A model generated the notes under the pieces. The model saw only the letters and a list, made by a program, of their open reading frames with translations, searched no databases and was not told the DNA's origin. Of a stretch of DNA of 64,000 nt, positions 20,257 to 29,301 are shown piece after piece. This DNA comes from CAISKJ01 sp046351555. Lineage in GTDB: Bacteria; Myxococcota_A; Polyangia; Polyangiales; Ga0077539. The position numbers and the translations under genes are program-made. The DNA lies in contig JAXLYI010000007.1 of NCBI GenBank assembly GCA_046351555.1, positions 248,001-312,000 of the forward strand, in the 5' to 3' direction. How positions within the stretch are numbered: position 1 is the stretch's first letter; each line of letters starts with the position of its first letter.

Positions 20257-21552
20257 CTACTCCCGCGGGCCCGTGCGCGCGGCATCTGGCGCCGCGCCGA
20301 CCGCCTCCCAGCAGCGGGCCTCGGCCTCCCGCGCGGCGGCGGCGAGCTCGACCGCCCGGAGGCGCGCGTCGCGCACGGCGCCGTACGCGTCGAGCAGGGC
20401 CTGCACGGGCACGCGGCCGTCGCGGTAGGCCGCTTCGGTCTCCGCGAGCAGCCGGTCGTGCGCGGCTTCGCCCGACAGGAACCCGTCGAGCGCGTCGCGA
20501 CGTCGCCGCGCCTCGCGCCACGCGGCGTCGAGGCGCTGGCGGGCCTCGAGGGTCGCGGCGTCGAGCGACTCGCGGGCGGCCTGGGCGCGCGCGGCGGCGG
20601 CGCGCGACGACTCCTCGCCGCGGTTGGCGACGGGGAGCGGAACGGTCACGCCGACCATGAAGTCGACCTGCCGCTGCCCCTGCTCGCCGTAGCCCTGGCC
20701 GACGAGGACGCCGCCGTACACCTGGAAGCCGGGGGCGGGCTCGGCGCGGGCGACGTCGACCAGCGCGCCCGCCGCGCGCGAGCGGGCGCGGGCGGCCCCG
20801 AGGTCGGCGCGGGTGGCGGGCAGCGCGTCGTGCGCCGGGGCGAGGGGCGGGAGCTCGACGGCGGCGCGGCGGTCGCCGCGGGCCTCGCCGCGCAAGGATG
20901 CGGCCGCGGGGCCGACGGCGACGTCGAGCTCGCCGCGCGCGGCGACGAGATCGGCCTCGGCGTCGCCCACCGCGGCCCGCGCGTCGGCGAGGCCGAGGGC
21001 GGCGCGGGTTCGTTCGTAGCCCGGCGAGGCACCAGCCGCGGCGCGGGCGTCGACGAGCGCGGCGACGCGTTCGGTGCCGGCGGCGGCGGCGCGCAGGACG
21101 GCGAGGCGCTGCGCGGCGGCGACGAGGCGGACGAACGACGCGACCACGCGCAGCTCGACGGAGCGGCGGGCGCCGTCGAGCTCCAGGGCCGCTGCCTCGC
21201 GCTCGTAGCCGGCCGCGCGACGGCGGCGGCCCGGGAGCCCCGCGCTCTCGACCTGCTGGGTGACGCCGAGCTGCGCGACGCCGATCTGCGGGTCGAAGGT
21301 GGTGAAGCCGAACGAGCGCATGTACACGGCGCCGAGCTGCGGGTTGGTCCAGAGCCCGGCGGCCTCGACGTCGTGGCCGGCGGCGCGGAGGAGCGAGCGG
21401 GCCGACGCGACCCGCGGGTGCTGCGCGGCGGCGCGGAGCGCGGCGTTCAGGGTGAAGCCCTCCGCAGTGACCGCGGGCGCGGGCGCGACCTGCGCGGCGG
21501 CGGGGGCCGCGGCGAGCGTGAGTGCGAATGCGAGGGCGAGGTCAGCGCGCAC
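20257..21552 (-). CDS. TolC/CzcC-family outer-membrane efflux protein
   Basis: A 431-residue protein with a signal peptide ending in 'AAPAAAQ' and two repeats of long amphipathic helices typical of the outer-membrane efflux factor family. The strands 'NPQLGAVYMRSFG' and 'PGFQVYGGVLVGQGYG' would form the barrel. The length and 'TLNAALRAAAQHPRVASARS' opening fit the CzcC-like group that pairs with metal RND pumps. It overlaps the pump gene by 11 bases and is the last gene of the efflux operon. Confidence 0.88.
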   Translation of the reverse strand: MRADLALAFALTLAAAPAAAQVAPAPAVTAEGFTLNAALRAAAQHPRVASARSLLRAAGHDVEAAGLWTNPQLGAVYMRSFGFTTFDPQIGVAQLGVTQQVESAGLPGRRRRAAGYEREAAALELDGARRSVELRVVASFVRLVAAAQRLAVLRAAAAGTERVAALVDARAAAGASPGYERTRAALGLADARAAVGDAEADLVAARGELDVAVGPAAASLRGEARGDRRAAVELPPLAPAHDALPATRADLGAARARSRAAGALVDVARAEPAPGFQVYGGVLVGQGYGEQGQRQVDFMVGVTVPLPVANRGEESSRAAAARAQAARESLDAATLEARQRLDAAWREARRRRDALDGFLSGEAAHDRLLAETEAAYRDGRVPVQALLDAYGAVRDARLRAVELAAAAREAEARCWEAVGAAPDAARTGPRE

Positions 21553-24500
21553 GGGGCGCCTCCGGTTCGGCGTAGGTGACGGGGAGGAGCACGAGCATCG
21601 CGGGGATGCCGGCGACGAGGCCCGCGATGATCGCGATGGCGAAGGGCCGCTGCGTCTCGCTCCCCATCGCGTGCGAGAGGGCGGCAGGGACGAGCCCGAG
21701 GAGCGCGAGCGAGGTGGTGAGGAGGACGGGCTTGAAGGCGTCCTGCGCGCCGCTCGCGAGGGGGTCGGCGTCGCCGCGGCGGCGGGCCTCGTCGATGCGC
21801 TCGCACACGAGGACGCCGGCGAGCACCACCTGGCCGAGCAGCGCGACGCAGCCGACGGCGCTGGAGACGGAGAAGTTCTCGCCCATGGCGCGGAGGCCCG
21901 CGATACCGCCCACCACCGCGAAGGGGAGGAGCGCGACGATGCGGAGCGTCGGGCTCCACCGGCGGAAGTTGCCCCACAGGATGCCGACGATCGCGAGGAG
22001 CGCGAGCGGGAGCGTCACGCCGAGGCGCTTCATCGCGCGGGCCTGGTTCTCGAATTCGCCGCCCCACGTAAGGTACGCGCCCTCGCCGAGGCGCACGTCG
22101 GCCACCGCGCGCCGGCCCTCGGCCACGGTGCCCCCGAGGTCGCGCCCGCGCACGTTGAACTTCACCGCCACGAAGCGGGAGAAGTCCTCGCGCCAGATGG
22201 CGGCGCGCCCCGAGGCGACCTCCACGCGGGCCACCTCGGCGAGCGTCGCGCGGTGCTCGCCTTCGCCCACCACGAGGCGCGCGAGGGCCTCGGGGCTCTG
22301 CCGCGCGCGCTCGGGCAGCCGCAATGCGACGTCGAAGCGCCGCTCGCCCTCCCACACCTGCGTGGCGACGGCGCCGCCGAGGGCGATGTCGATCACGCGC
22401 TGGACGTCGTCGACGGCGAGTCCGCGGCGCGCGAGGGCGGGGCGGTCGAGAACGACGCGCACCTGCGGCGACTGGCCCGACATGTACACCGCGAGGTCGG
22501 AGACGCCGGGCACGCGCGCGAGGCGCTGGCGGACCTCCTCGGCGGCGCGGGTCGTCGCGTCGAGGTCCTCGCCGTGCACCTTCACCACCACCTGCCCGAT
22601 GATGCCCGAGATGGTTTCGAACACCCGGTCGGTGATGGGCTGCGAGAAGTTGTACTGCACCCCCGGGATCTCCCCGAGGCGACCGCGCAGCCGCGCCTCG
22701 ATGGTCTGCCGCGTCACGCCCCGCCGCCACGTTGATTCGGGCCGCAACGGAACGAGGAACTCCGCGTTGTTGGGCCCCTCGATCTGCGGCGCGGCCTCGG
22801 GGCGGCCCACGTGAGAGAGCACGTCGACCACCTCGGGCTCGCGGAGGATCTCCGCCCGCATCCGCGCCACCTGCCGCCGGGTCTCGTCGAGCGAGATGGT
22901 GGGCGGGAGCGTCGCCGTGATGTAGAGCCCGCCCTCGTTGAGCTCGGGGAGAAACTCGCTCCCGATGCCCTTCGCGTAGAGCCCTGCCGCGGCGAGGAGG
23001 GCCACCGCCGCGACGACGCCCGGCGCCCGCGCCCGCCGCGCGAACGCGAGGGCCGCGCCGTACACACGCCGCAGGAAACGCAGCCAGTCGGCCTCGACGT
23101 CGGGCACTTGGTCGGGCAGGACGGCGGCCTCCATCGCGGGGACGAAGACCATGCCGCTCACCAGCGCGCCGACGAGGGCGAAGGCGTAGGTGAAGGCCAT
23201 CGGCGCGAAGATGCGTCCCTCGACGCGTTCGAGCGCGAAGATGGGCGCGAGCGCCGCGAGGATGATCAGCACCGCGAAGGTGACCGGGCGCGCGACGGAT
23301 CCCGCGGCGCGCTCGATGACGTCGGCGCGGTCTTCGCCGGGCGCGCGCGGGCGGTGGAGGGCGTGGAGCGATGCCTCGAGGACGATGACCGCGGCGTCGA
23401 CGATGATGCCGAAGTCGACCGCGCCGAGGGAGATGAGGTTGGCGGGCAGGCCCATCGCGCGGAGCCCCACGAAGGCCGACAGGAGCGAGAGCGGGATGAC
23501 GAGGGCGACGATCACCACGCCGCGCGCGGTGCGGAGGAAGGCGTAGAGCACGAACATCACGAGCAGCACGCCCTCGGCCATGTTGCGGGCGACGGTGGCG
23601 AGCGTGGCCGAGACGAGCTGGCGGCGGTCGTAGAAGGTGTCGAGCCTCACGCCGCGCGGGAGCACCTGGTCGTTGAGCTGGCGGACGCGGGCGTCGAGGG
23701 ACTCCAGCACGGCGGAGGGGTTCTCGCCGCGGCGGAGGAGGACGATGCCCTCGACCACGTCGTCGTCGTGGCCGCGCCCCACCGCGCCGCGCCGCGGGGT
23801 GGAGCCCTCGACGAGGTCGGCGACGTCGCGCACCCGCACGGGCACGCCGCCGGCTTCGCGCACCACGGCCTCGCCGAGGTCGACGGCGGACTGGGCCGCG
23901 CCGAGGCCGCGGACGACGAGCTCCTGCGAGCCCGCCCCGACGTAGCCGCCGCCGGCGTTGGCGTTGGCGCGCGCGACGGCGTCCCAGACGTCGGCCGCGG
24001 TGACGCGGGCGGCGGCGAGGCGGGTCGGGTCGATGCGAACCTGGTACTGGCGTTCGAAGCCGCCGAAGGTGACCACGTCGGCGACGCCGGGGACGGCGCG
24101 GAGGCGCCGCTCGACGACGAAATCCTGCAGCGCGCGGAGCTCGCGGAGCGGGCGCGGGCCGCGCAGGGTGTAGCGGAAGATCTGCCCGACGGGCGTGGCC
24201 TGCGGGCCGAGGACGGTCTCGACGCCTTCGGGGAGCGTCGCGTCGCGGAGGCGCTCGGCCACCTGGGCGCGCGTTTCGAAATCGCGCGAGCCCTCTTCGA
24301 ACTTCAGCGTGACGAGCGCGAGCCCGAAGACGGACACCGAGCGGAGGTACGTGAGGCGGGGCGTTCCCGCGAGGACGCGCTCGAGCTCGAGGGTGACGCG
24401 GCGCTCCACCTCCTCGGCGGCCTGGCCGGGGTAGAGGCCGACCACCTCCACCATCGGGTCGGTGACGTCGGGGAAGGCCTCGATCGGCAGGCGCCGGAAG

Positions 24501-24589
24501 GAGAACCACCCGAGCACGGCGAAGGCCGCGGCGGCGGCGAGCACGGCCGCGCGGCGCCGCACGGCGAAGCGGGCGAGGGCGCTGAACAT
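21542..24589 (-). CDS. CzcA/CusA-family heavy-metal efflux RND pump
   Basis: A 1015-residue inner-membrane proton/metal antiporter of the HME-RND group. It has twelve helices in two halves and two large periplasmic loops. The fourth helix carries the HME signature 'AVDFGIIVDAAVIVLEAS', with the Asp/Glu residues of the proton relay. 'LPIEAFPDVTDPMVEVV' near the N-terminus is diagnostic of CzcA/CusA proteins. It works with the adaptor upstream and the TolC-like protein downstream to expel metal cations from the cell. Metal specificity (Cu/Ag versus Co/Zn/Cd) cannot be read safely from sequence. Confidence 0.93.
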   Translation of the reverse strand: MFSALARFAVRRRAAVLAAAAAFAVLGWFSFRRLPIEAFPDVTDPMVEVVGLYPGQAAEEVERRVTLELERVLAGTPRLTYLRSVSVFGLALVTLKFEEGSRDFETRAQVAERLRDATLPEGVETVLGPQATPVGQIFRYTLRGPRPLRELRALQDFVVERRLRAVPGVADVVTFGGFERQYQVRIDPTRLAAARVTAADVWDAVARANANAGGGYVGAGSQELVVRGLGAAQSAVDLGEAVVREAGGVPVRVRDVADLVEGSTPRRGAVGRGHDDDVVEGIVLLRRGENPSAVLESLDARVRQLNDQVLPRGVRLDTFYDRRQLVSATLATVARNMAEGVLLVMFVLYAFLRTARGVVIVALVIPLSLLSAFVGLRAMGLPANLISLGAVDFGIIVDAAVIVLEASLHALHRPRAPGEDRADVIERAAGSVARPVTFAVLIILAALAPIFALERVEGRIFAPMAFTYAFALVGALVSGMVFVPAMEAAVLPDQVPDVEADWLRFLRRVYGAALAFARRARAPGVVAAVALLAAAGLYAKGIGSEFLPELNEGGLYITATLPPTISLDETRRQVARMRAEILREPEVVDVLSHVGRPEAAPQIEGPNNAEFLVPLRPESTWRRGVTRQTIEARLRGRLGEIPGVQYNFSQPITDRVFETISGIIGQVVVKVHGEDLDATTRAAEEVRQRLARVPGVSDLAVYMSGQSPQVRVVLDRPALARRGLAVDDVQRVIDIALGGAVATQVWEGERRFDVALRLPERARQSPEALARLVVGEGEHRATLAEVARVEVASGRAAIWREDFSRFVAVKFNVRGRDLGGTVAEGRRAVADVRLGEGAYLTWGGEFENQARAMKRLGVTLPLALLAIVGILWGNFRRWSPTLRIVALLPFAVVGGIAGLRAMGENFSVSSAVGCVALLGQVVLAGVLVCERIDEARRRGDADPLASGAQDAFKPVLLTTSLALLGLVPAALSHAMGSETQRPFAIAIIAGLVAGIPAMLVLLPVTYAEPEAPRAR

Positions 24590-24603
24590 CGGACGTCCTT
24601 CCG

Positions 24604-25716
24604 CTAAAGAAGCCGGTCGAGCTCGCCGTCGAGGAGGACGGCGTTCTCCGCCACCACGGCGTCGCCCGGGGCGAGGCCCGCGAGCACCTGGACGCGGTCG
24701 TCGAATTGCGCGCCCGCCTCGATCGTGCGCCGCTCGAGCGCGTCGCCGCGCCGCACGAACACCACGCGATCATCGCCGCGGAGGAGCAGCGCCCCGCGCG
24801 GGATGAGCACCGCCGGCGCGCCGCGCACCGCCACCTCGACGCGCGCCACCATCTCCGCGCGCATCCGCGGGTCGACGGCGTTCGGGCGGCAGATCGCCGT
24901 CGCCGTGTGGGTCGCGGGGTCGATCGCCTGGACCACCTGGGCGACCGTCCCCCGGAGCCGCTCGCCGCCGAGCGCGGCCACCGCGAACGAGCACGGCGCG
25001 CCCGGCGCGAGCAGCGGCGCCTCGCGCTCGGGGAAGGCCGCCCGCACCACCACCGCCGACGGGTCGCCGACGACGAACGCGGGCTCCGCGCCCGACGGGT
25101 CGACGCGCTCGCCCGGGTCGACCGAGCGCGCGATCACCTGCCCCGGCGCGCTCGCCCGCAGCGTGAACGCGTCGGCCCCGCCCGCCGCCGCGCCCGCCGC
25201 GGAGAGCGCGCTCGCGACGCCCGCGGCCTCGGCCTCCAGCGACGACGCGCGGGCCCGCGCGGCGACGAGCTCGCGCTCCGAGGCTGCGCCCGCGGGGATG
25301 AGCCGGGCGATGCGTTCGACGTCGTCGCGGGCGGCGTCGAGGTCGGCGCGGAGTCGCCGCAGCTCGGCGCGCGCCCGGGCGACGTCGGGGGCGCGGAGCA
25401 CGGCGAGGGGAGCGCCGCGCGCGACGACGTCGCCGACGTTGACGAGGACGCGCTCCACCGCCGCGGCGAAGGGGCTTCGCACGGCGTACGAGGCGCCCGG
25501 CGCGAAGGCCACGCGGCCGACGCCCTCCAGCGTGGCGCGAACCTCGGTGCGTTCGGCCTGCGCGAAGCGGAGGAGGGGGACGAGGTCGGCGCGGACGTGG
25601 AGCGCCCCGTCGTCCGAGCGCGTGTAGGGGGGCCGGGCCGGGGGCTCGCGCGCGGCCGAGGCGGCGCGGCAACCGAGGAGCGACGCGAGGAGGAGGAGAA
25701 CGATGGCGCGGGGCAT
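24604..25716 (-). CDS. RND efflux periplasmic adaptor lipoprotein (CusB/CzcB-like)
   Basis: A 370-residue membrane-fusion protein. A lipoprotein signal peptide ends in 'LASLLGC', so the protein is probably anchored in the inner membrane through that Cys. The lipoyl/barrel-sandwich halves are separated by a long Ala/Arg-rich helical hairpin, followed by a beta-barrel domain ('AALGGERLRGTVAQVVQAID') and a membrane-proximal domain. It is the first gene of the efflux operon, 14 bases before the pump gene, and is divergent from the response-regulator gene. No obvious N-terminal Met-rich copper site is present. Confidence 0.88.
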   Translation of the reverse strand: MPRAIVLLLLASLLGCRAASAAREPPARPPYTRSDDGALHVRADLVPLLRFAQAERTEVRATLEGVGRVAFAPGASYAVRSPFAAAVERVLVNVGDVVARGAPLAVLRAPDVARARAELRRLRADLDAARDDVERIARLIPAGAASERELVAARARASSLEAEAAGVASALSAAGAAAGGADAFTLRASAPGQVIARSVDPGERVDPSGAEPAFVVGDPSAVVVRAAFPEREAPLLAPGAPCSFAVAALGGERLRGTVAQVVQAIDPATHTATAICRPNAVDPRMRAEMVARVEVAVRGAPAVLIPRGALLLRGDDRVVFVRRGDALERRTIEAGAQFDDRVQVLAGLAPGDAVVAENAVLLDGELDRLL

Positions 25717-25751
25717 GGGGAGTCCCTACCGCGCGCCGCGGGGGCGGGGCC

Positions 25752-25773
25752 TTACGCGGACATTACGATTGCT
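25752..25773. promoter_or_regulatory. OmpR/PhoB-type 11-base direct repeat, likely response-regulator operator
   Basis: Two TTACG half-sites start at 25752 and 25763, exactly 11 bases apart and thus on the same helical face. This is the spacing used by OmpR/PhoB-class regulators binding head-to-tail. The site lies in the 112-base gap between the divergent efflux operon and its probable two-component regulator gene, so one site could control both. The element is the most AT-rich stretch of the gap. Confidence 0.5.
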
Positions 25774-25828
25774 TCACCTCGCGCTGCGGTGTCCGGCGGC
25801 CGCGCGGCGGGGCGCTATCCTCGCGGCG

Positions 25829-26506
25829 ATGAAGGCGCTCGTGGTCGAGGACGATCGGAAGGTGGCGCGGCTCCTGTCGCGGGTGCTCCAGGAGGAGGGC
25901 TACGTGGTGGACGTGTGCGCGTCGGGCTTCGACGCCGAGCAGCAGGGCGCGGCCCTCGCGTACGACCTCGTGGTGGTCGACTGGATGCTCCCCGAGGGTG
26001 ACGGGCTCGGGGTGTGCCGGGCGCTGCGGCGGCGCGGGGTGGCGGCGCCGATCCTCATGCTGACGGCGCGCGGTGAGGTGGCCGAGCGGGTGATGGGCCT
26101 GGAGGCCGGGGCCGACGACTACCTGGTGAAGCCCTTCCACGTGGAGGAGTTCGCGGCGCGCGTGCGGGCGCTGCATCGGCGCGCCCGGGGCTCGCTCGCG
26201 CGGGTGACCGTCGGCGGGCTCACGCTCGACCGCGTCGCCCGCACGGCCACGGTGTCGGGCCGCCCGGTGGAGCTCACCGCGCGCGAGTTCGCGCTCCTCG
26301 ACCGCCTCGCGCGCGGCGCGGGGGAGCCGGTGTCGCGCAGCGAGCTCCTCGCCCACGGGTGGGAGGCCCACTTCGACCCGGGCTCCAACCTCGTCGAGGT
26401 TCACATGAGCCGGCTGCGCGAGAAGTTCGGCGCCGACGCGTGGCGCATCGAGACGGTGCGCGGCAAGGGCTACCGGCTCCGCGCCGACGAGGGGGGCGCG
26501 GCGTGA
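25829..26506 (+). CDS. OmpR/PhoB-family response regulator of the metal efflux operon
   Basis: A 225-residue protein with an N-terminal receiver domain and C-terminal winged helix. Acidic residues D8 and D9, the phospho-acceptor D51 in 'VVVDWMLP', and the Lys of 'YLVKPF' are all present. The DNA-binding half has 'ELTAREFALLDRLA' and 'VEVHMSRLREKFG', ending 'RIETVRGKGYRL', as in CusR/CopR/CzcR. The ATG at 25829 matches the family start; extension to 25703 would add unrelated residues. Its stop overlaps the GTG of the kinase gene. It is divergent from the efflux operon, the classic arrangement for metal-responsive systems. Confidence 0.93.
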   Translation: MKALVVEDDRKVARLLSRVLQEEGYVVDVCASGFDAEQQGAALAYDLVVVDWMLPEGDGLGVCRALRRRGVAAPILMLTARGEVAERVMGLEAGADDYLVKPFHVEEFAARVRALHRRARGSLARVTVGGLTLDRVARTATVSGRPVELTAREFALLDRLARGAGEPVSRSELLAHGWEAHFDPGSNLVEVHMSRLREKFGADAWRIETVRGKGYRLRADEGGAA

Positions 26507-27873
26507 CGCTCCAGCGGCGCGTGGTGGCGGGCGTGACTGCGCTGTCGTTCCTGACGCTCGGCGGGGCCTTCGTGAGCATCTCGGTGGCGGCCGACCGGGC
26601 GCGCGAGGTCCAGCTCGACGAGGCCCTCCAACGCGAGGCGCTCGACGAGGTGCAGGAGCTCACCACCAACGCGTCGCGGCTCGCGGTGCGCAACCGGGTG
26701 CTGCCGTCCACGCCCGGCCCGCACGCGCAGTACGCCGCGGTGTACGGGCCCGGCGGCGAGCTCCGCGCGGCCACCGCGACGTGGCGGGGCCCGCCGCCCG
26801 CGCGCGAGCGGCTCCCGACGGCGCGGGGCGTCCCCTTCAACCTCCGCGTCAACGGCGAGGCGCTGCGCGCGGTGCTGGTGTCGGTGCCGAGCCTCGACGG
26901 CGTCACCCTGCTCGTCGGCGCGCCGCGCACCGACCTCGACGGCGACCCCGCCCTCCTGCGCCGCGCGATGGCGCTGGTGTTCGTGGTGGCGTGCGCGTGG
27001 ACGGCGGCGGTGGCGAGCTGGTTCGCGCGGCGCCTCACGCGCGACCACCAGCGCATCGCCGAGGTGGCCCACCGCGCGGCCGGCGGCGACCTCTCCGCGC
27101 GCGTCGCCCGCACCTCCACTGACGCCGAGGCCGCCCAGCTCGGGCGCGACCTCGACGAGACGATCGCCCGCCTCGCGACGGTGGTCGACGGGCAGCGGCG
27201 CTTCATCGCCAACGCCGCCCACGAGCTCCGCTCGCCGCTCACCACGCTGCTCGGCGAGGTGAGCTTCACCCTCCGCCGCGAGCGCAGCGCGGAGGAGTAC
27301 CGCGCGGCGCTGACCGAGGCGCTCGCGTCGGCCGAGCAGCTCCGCGCGCTCACCGACGACCTGCTCGCGCTCGCGCGCCTCGGGGCGATCCCGCCGGGGC
27401 CCGCGGAGGCGGTGGCGCTTGCTCTGGTGGCCGACGGCGCTGCGCAGGACGTCGCCGCCGCCGCCGAGGCGCGCGGCGTCCGGTTCGAACGCGTCGGCGA
27501 CGGCGCGTCGGCGTGGGGCCACGCGAGCGACCTCCGGCGGCTCGCCCGCAACCTCCTCGAGAACGCCGTCCGCCACGCGCCGCCGGGCAGCGCGGTGCGC
27601 GTGCGGGTCGCGCGCGAGGGCGACGACGCGGTGCTCGCGGTGGAGGACGCGGGCGACGGTGTTCCTGCGGCCGAGCGCGAGCGGATCTTCGAGCCCTTCT
27701 ACCGCGCGTCGGTGGCGCGCGCGTCGGGCGACGCGGGCGCGGGCCTCGGGCTCGCGATTGCGCGCGAGGTGGCGCACCAGCACCGCGGCGAGCTCACCTG
27801 CGAGGCGGGCGAGGGGGGCCGCGGGGCGCGCTTCGTGCTGCGCCTGCCGGCGCACGAGGGCGCGGGGGGGTGA
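26503..27873 (+). CDS. Sensor histidine kinase partner of the metal-efflux response regulator
   Basis: A 456-residue membrane kinase starting at GTG 26503, sharing GTGA with the response-regulator stop. Two transmembrane helices (about 11-30 and 160-180) flank a periplasmic sensor region. A HAMP domain follows, then the H box 'AAHELRSPLTTLLGE', the N box 'NLLENAVRHAPPG', G1 'VEDAGDGVP', F 'IFEPFYR' and G2 'GAGLGLAIA'. All catalytic boxes are intact. Translational coupling to the regulator and the adjacent RND operon point to sensing of a metal or envelope signal; the ligand is not evident. Confidence 0.92.
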   Translation: MTLQRRVVAGVTALSFLTLGGAFVSISVAADRAREVQLDEALQREALDEVQELTTNASRLAVRNRVLPSTPGPHAQYAAVYGPGGELRAATATWRGPPPARERLPTARGVPFNLRVNGEALRAVLVSVPSLDGVTLLVGAPRTDLDGDPALLRRAMALVFVVACAWTAAVASWFARRLTRDHQRIAEVAHRAAGGDLSARVARTSTDAEAAQLGRDLDETIARLATVVDGQRRFIANAAHELRSPLTTLLGEVSFTLRRERSAEEYRAALTEALASAEQLRALTDDLLALARLGAIPPGPAEAVALALVADGAAQDVAAAAEARGVRFERVGDGASAWGHASDLRRLARNLLENAVRHAPPGSAVRVRVAREGDDAVLAVEDAGDGVPAAERERIFEPFYRASVARASGDAGAGLGLAIAREVAHQHRGELTCEAGEGGRGARFVLRLPAHEGAGG

Positions 27874-28094
27874 GTGGGCGGCGGGAAACCGGGCCCGGGC
27901 GCTCACGCGCTACGGCTTGCCTCCCGCGTGCTGACGACGGGACGGGTGCCTCCAGCGTGGCGTCGGGGAGTTGAGCCCGAACGCTCACGCCATCTGCCGC
28001 CCCGGCGCACACCGCAATGCGTGACGGAAGCGCCTCCCCGCGGCCACTCTCCCCGCTGAACCGCCGCCCTCGGTTCGCGCAACGGAGCCCGTTC
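27874..28094. other. Gene-free stretch with short direct repeats
   Basis: This 221-base gap separates the histidine kinase from the next lipoprotein gene. It holds two copies of TGCCTCC(C/A)GCGTG at 27918-27930 and 27947-27959 (29 bases apart) and two copies of GCTCACGC at 27901 and 27983. No promoter hexamers or convincing terminator were found. Short in-frame extensions of the next gene into this region lack a coding look. Confidence 0.35.
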
Positions 28095-29156
28095 GTGACG
28101 ATCCCCGCCCGCCTCGCCCCCGCCCTCGTCGCCCTCACCCTCGGCTGCGGCGCCTCCCTCACGCCCGCCACCGCACCCGACGCCACCGCGCCGCCCGACG
28201 CGCCCGCCGACGCAGCGCCCCCGCCCGACGCGCCGCCCCCGCCGCCCGACGCGGAGAGCTTCCCCTGCAACCTCCGCGTGCCCGACCTCCAGCGCGGCGC
28301 GGACGGCGCCTGGAGCGCGTGGGTCCACGCGGACAACTACGGCGTCCCCCTCGGCTGCGGCGCCCCGAACCTCCGCGACGGCGTCGCCCGCTTCACCCCG
28401 CCCGCCGGTGGGCGCTGGATCCTCCAGGCCACGGGCCCCCAGGTCACGGCCCTCTCCGTTCGAACCACCTGCGAAGACCCGTCGAGCACCCTCACCTGCC
28501 GCGACCGCGCGGGGGGCCAGCGCGCGCTCTCGCTCGAGCTGCGCGCCGGCGAGCCGGTGATCGTGCTCGCGCGCGGCTGCACGACGGCGGGGGGCACGTG
28601 CGACTGGCGCATCGACGCGACGCCCGCGCCCCCGACGGGGCCCTCGTGCGACGGGGGGAGCGCCTGCGCGGCGACGGAGGTGTGCCAGCGGCTCCTCGAC
28701 GACCCCGCCGAGGAGCCGCTCTGCGTGACGGCGCTCGCCCCGCGCATCACCGCGGCGACGTTGGAGGTGGGCCTCGGGTACTCGCATTTCGCGGTGACGG
28801 TCGAGGACGACAACCGCGACGCCGTCGACGTCACCGTGAGCGTGCTCGATGACGCGGGGGGCGAGGTGGCGGTCAGCCTCGCCGGCGTGCTCGGGACGCA
28901 CCTGCTCACGGGTACCGGCGCGCGGCGGACGCTGTCGTCGCGCTACGCGTACGGCGGAGACTACGGGGCCGCGACGCAGGCCCGCTTCGTGGCGCGCGAC
29001 GCCAGCGGGCGGACGGCGACGCGGGTGGTCCCCATCACGGCGCTGCAGCCCGGGCGCGAGGGGCAGTCGTGCCTCGAGGGGCTCCCCTGCGGCGCGGGGC
29101 TCTGCTGCTGGTACCACTACAGCGCCGCCCTCTGCGCGCGCGATTGCTCGCGCTGA
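28095..29156 (+). CDS. Putative secreted lipoprotein, unknown function
   Basis: A 353-residue protein. The GTG at 28095 gives a lipoprotein signal peptide with lipobox 'LTLGC'; a start at 28017 would place 26 unlikely residues before it. A Pro/Asp/Ala linker follows the Cys. The rest is beta-rich with many Cys residues in pairs ('CRDRAGG', 'CTTAGGTC', 'CDGGSACAATEVC'), and it ends in a compact Cys-rich module 'CLEGLPCGAGLCCWYH'. Such Cys knots are common in myxobacterial exoproteins. No catalytic motif. A hairpin follows the stop codon. Confidence 0.65.
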   Translation: MTIPARLAPALVALTLGCGASLTPATAPDATAPPDAPADAAPPPDAPPPPPDAESFPCNLRVPDLQRGADGAWSAWVHADNYGVPLGCGAPNLRDGVARFTPPAGGRWILQATGPQVTALSVRTTCEDPSSTLTCRDRAGGQRALSLELRAGEPVIVLARGCTTAGGTCDWRIDATPAPPTGPSCDGGSACAATEVCQRLLDDPAEEPLCVTALAPRITAATLEVGLGYSHFAVTVEDDNRDAVDVTVSVLDDAGGEVAVSLAGVLGTHLLTGTGARRTLSSRYAYGGDYGAATQARFVARDASGRTATRVVPITALQPGREGQSCLEGLPCGAGLCCWYHYSAALCARDCSR

Positions 29157-29176
29157 GCCCGCGCCCTCCCGCGGGC
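29157..29176 (+). terminator. Stem-loop after the lipoprotein gene
   Basis: Starting immediately after the TGA, GCCCGCG and CGCGGGC form a perfect 7-base GC stem around a 6-base loop. There is no T-tract, so it is a weak candidate for intrinsic termination; it may instead protect the transcript's 3' end. Confidence 0.4.
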
Positions 29177-29235
29177 GGCGTCGGAATGTTCAGGGCAGCG
29201 CGCGCGGCCATGAATTTGCACCGGCGCGCGGGAGG

Positions 29236-29264
29236 TTGACAGCACTGCGAAGGTCGGCCATGAC
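29236..29264 (+). promoter_or_regulatory. Possible promoter of the VgrG island
   Basis: A consensus TTGACA at 29236-29241 is followed after 17 bases by CATGAC, which matches only half of a -10 hexamer. It lies 60 bases before the first vgrG start. It is the only candidate in the gap, and all the following genes to 45.5 kb run in the same direction with minimal spacing. Confidence 0.3.
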
Positions 29265-29301
29265 ACGCACCGCCGGTCGTTGATCGGGTGGGGTGTCGAG
29301 C

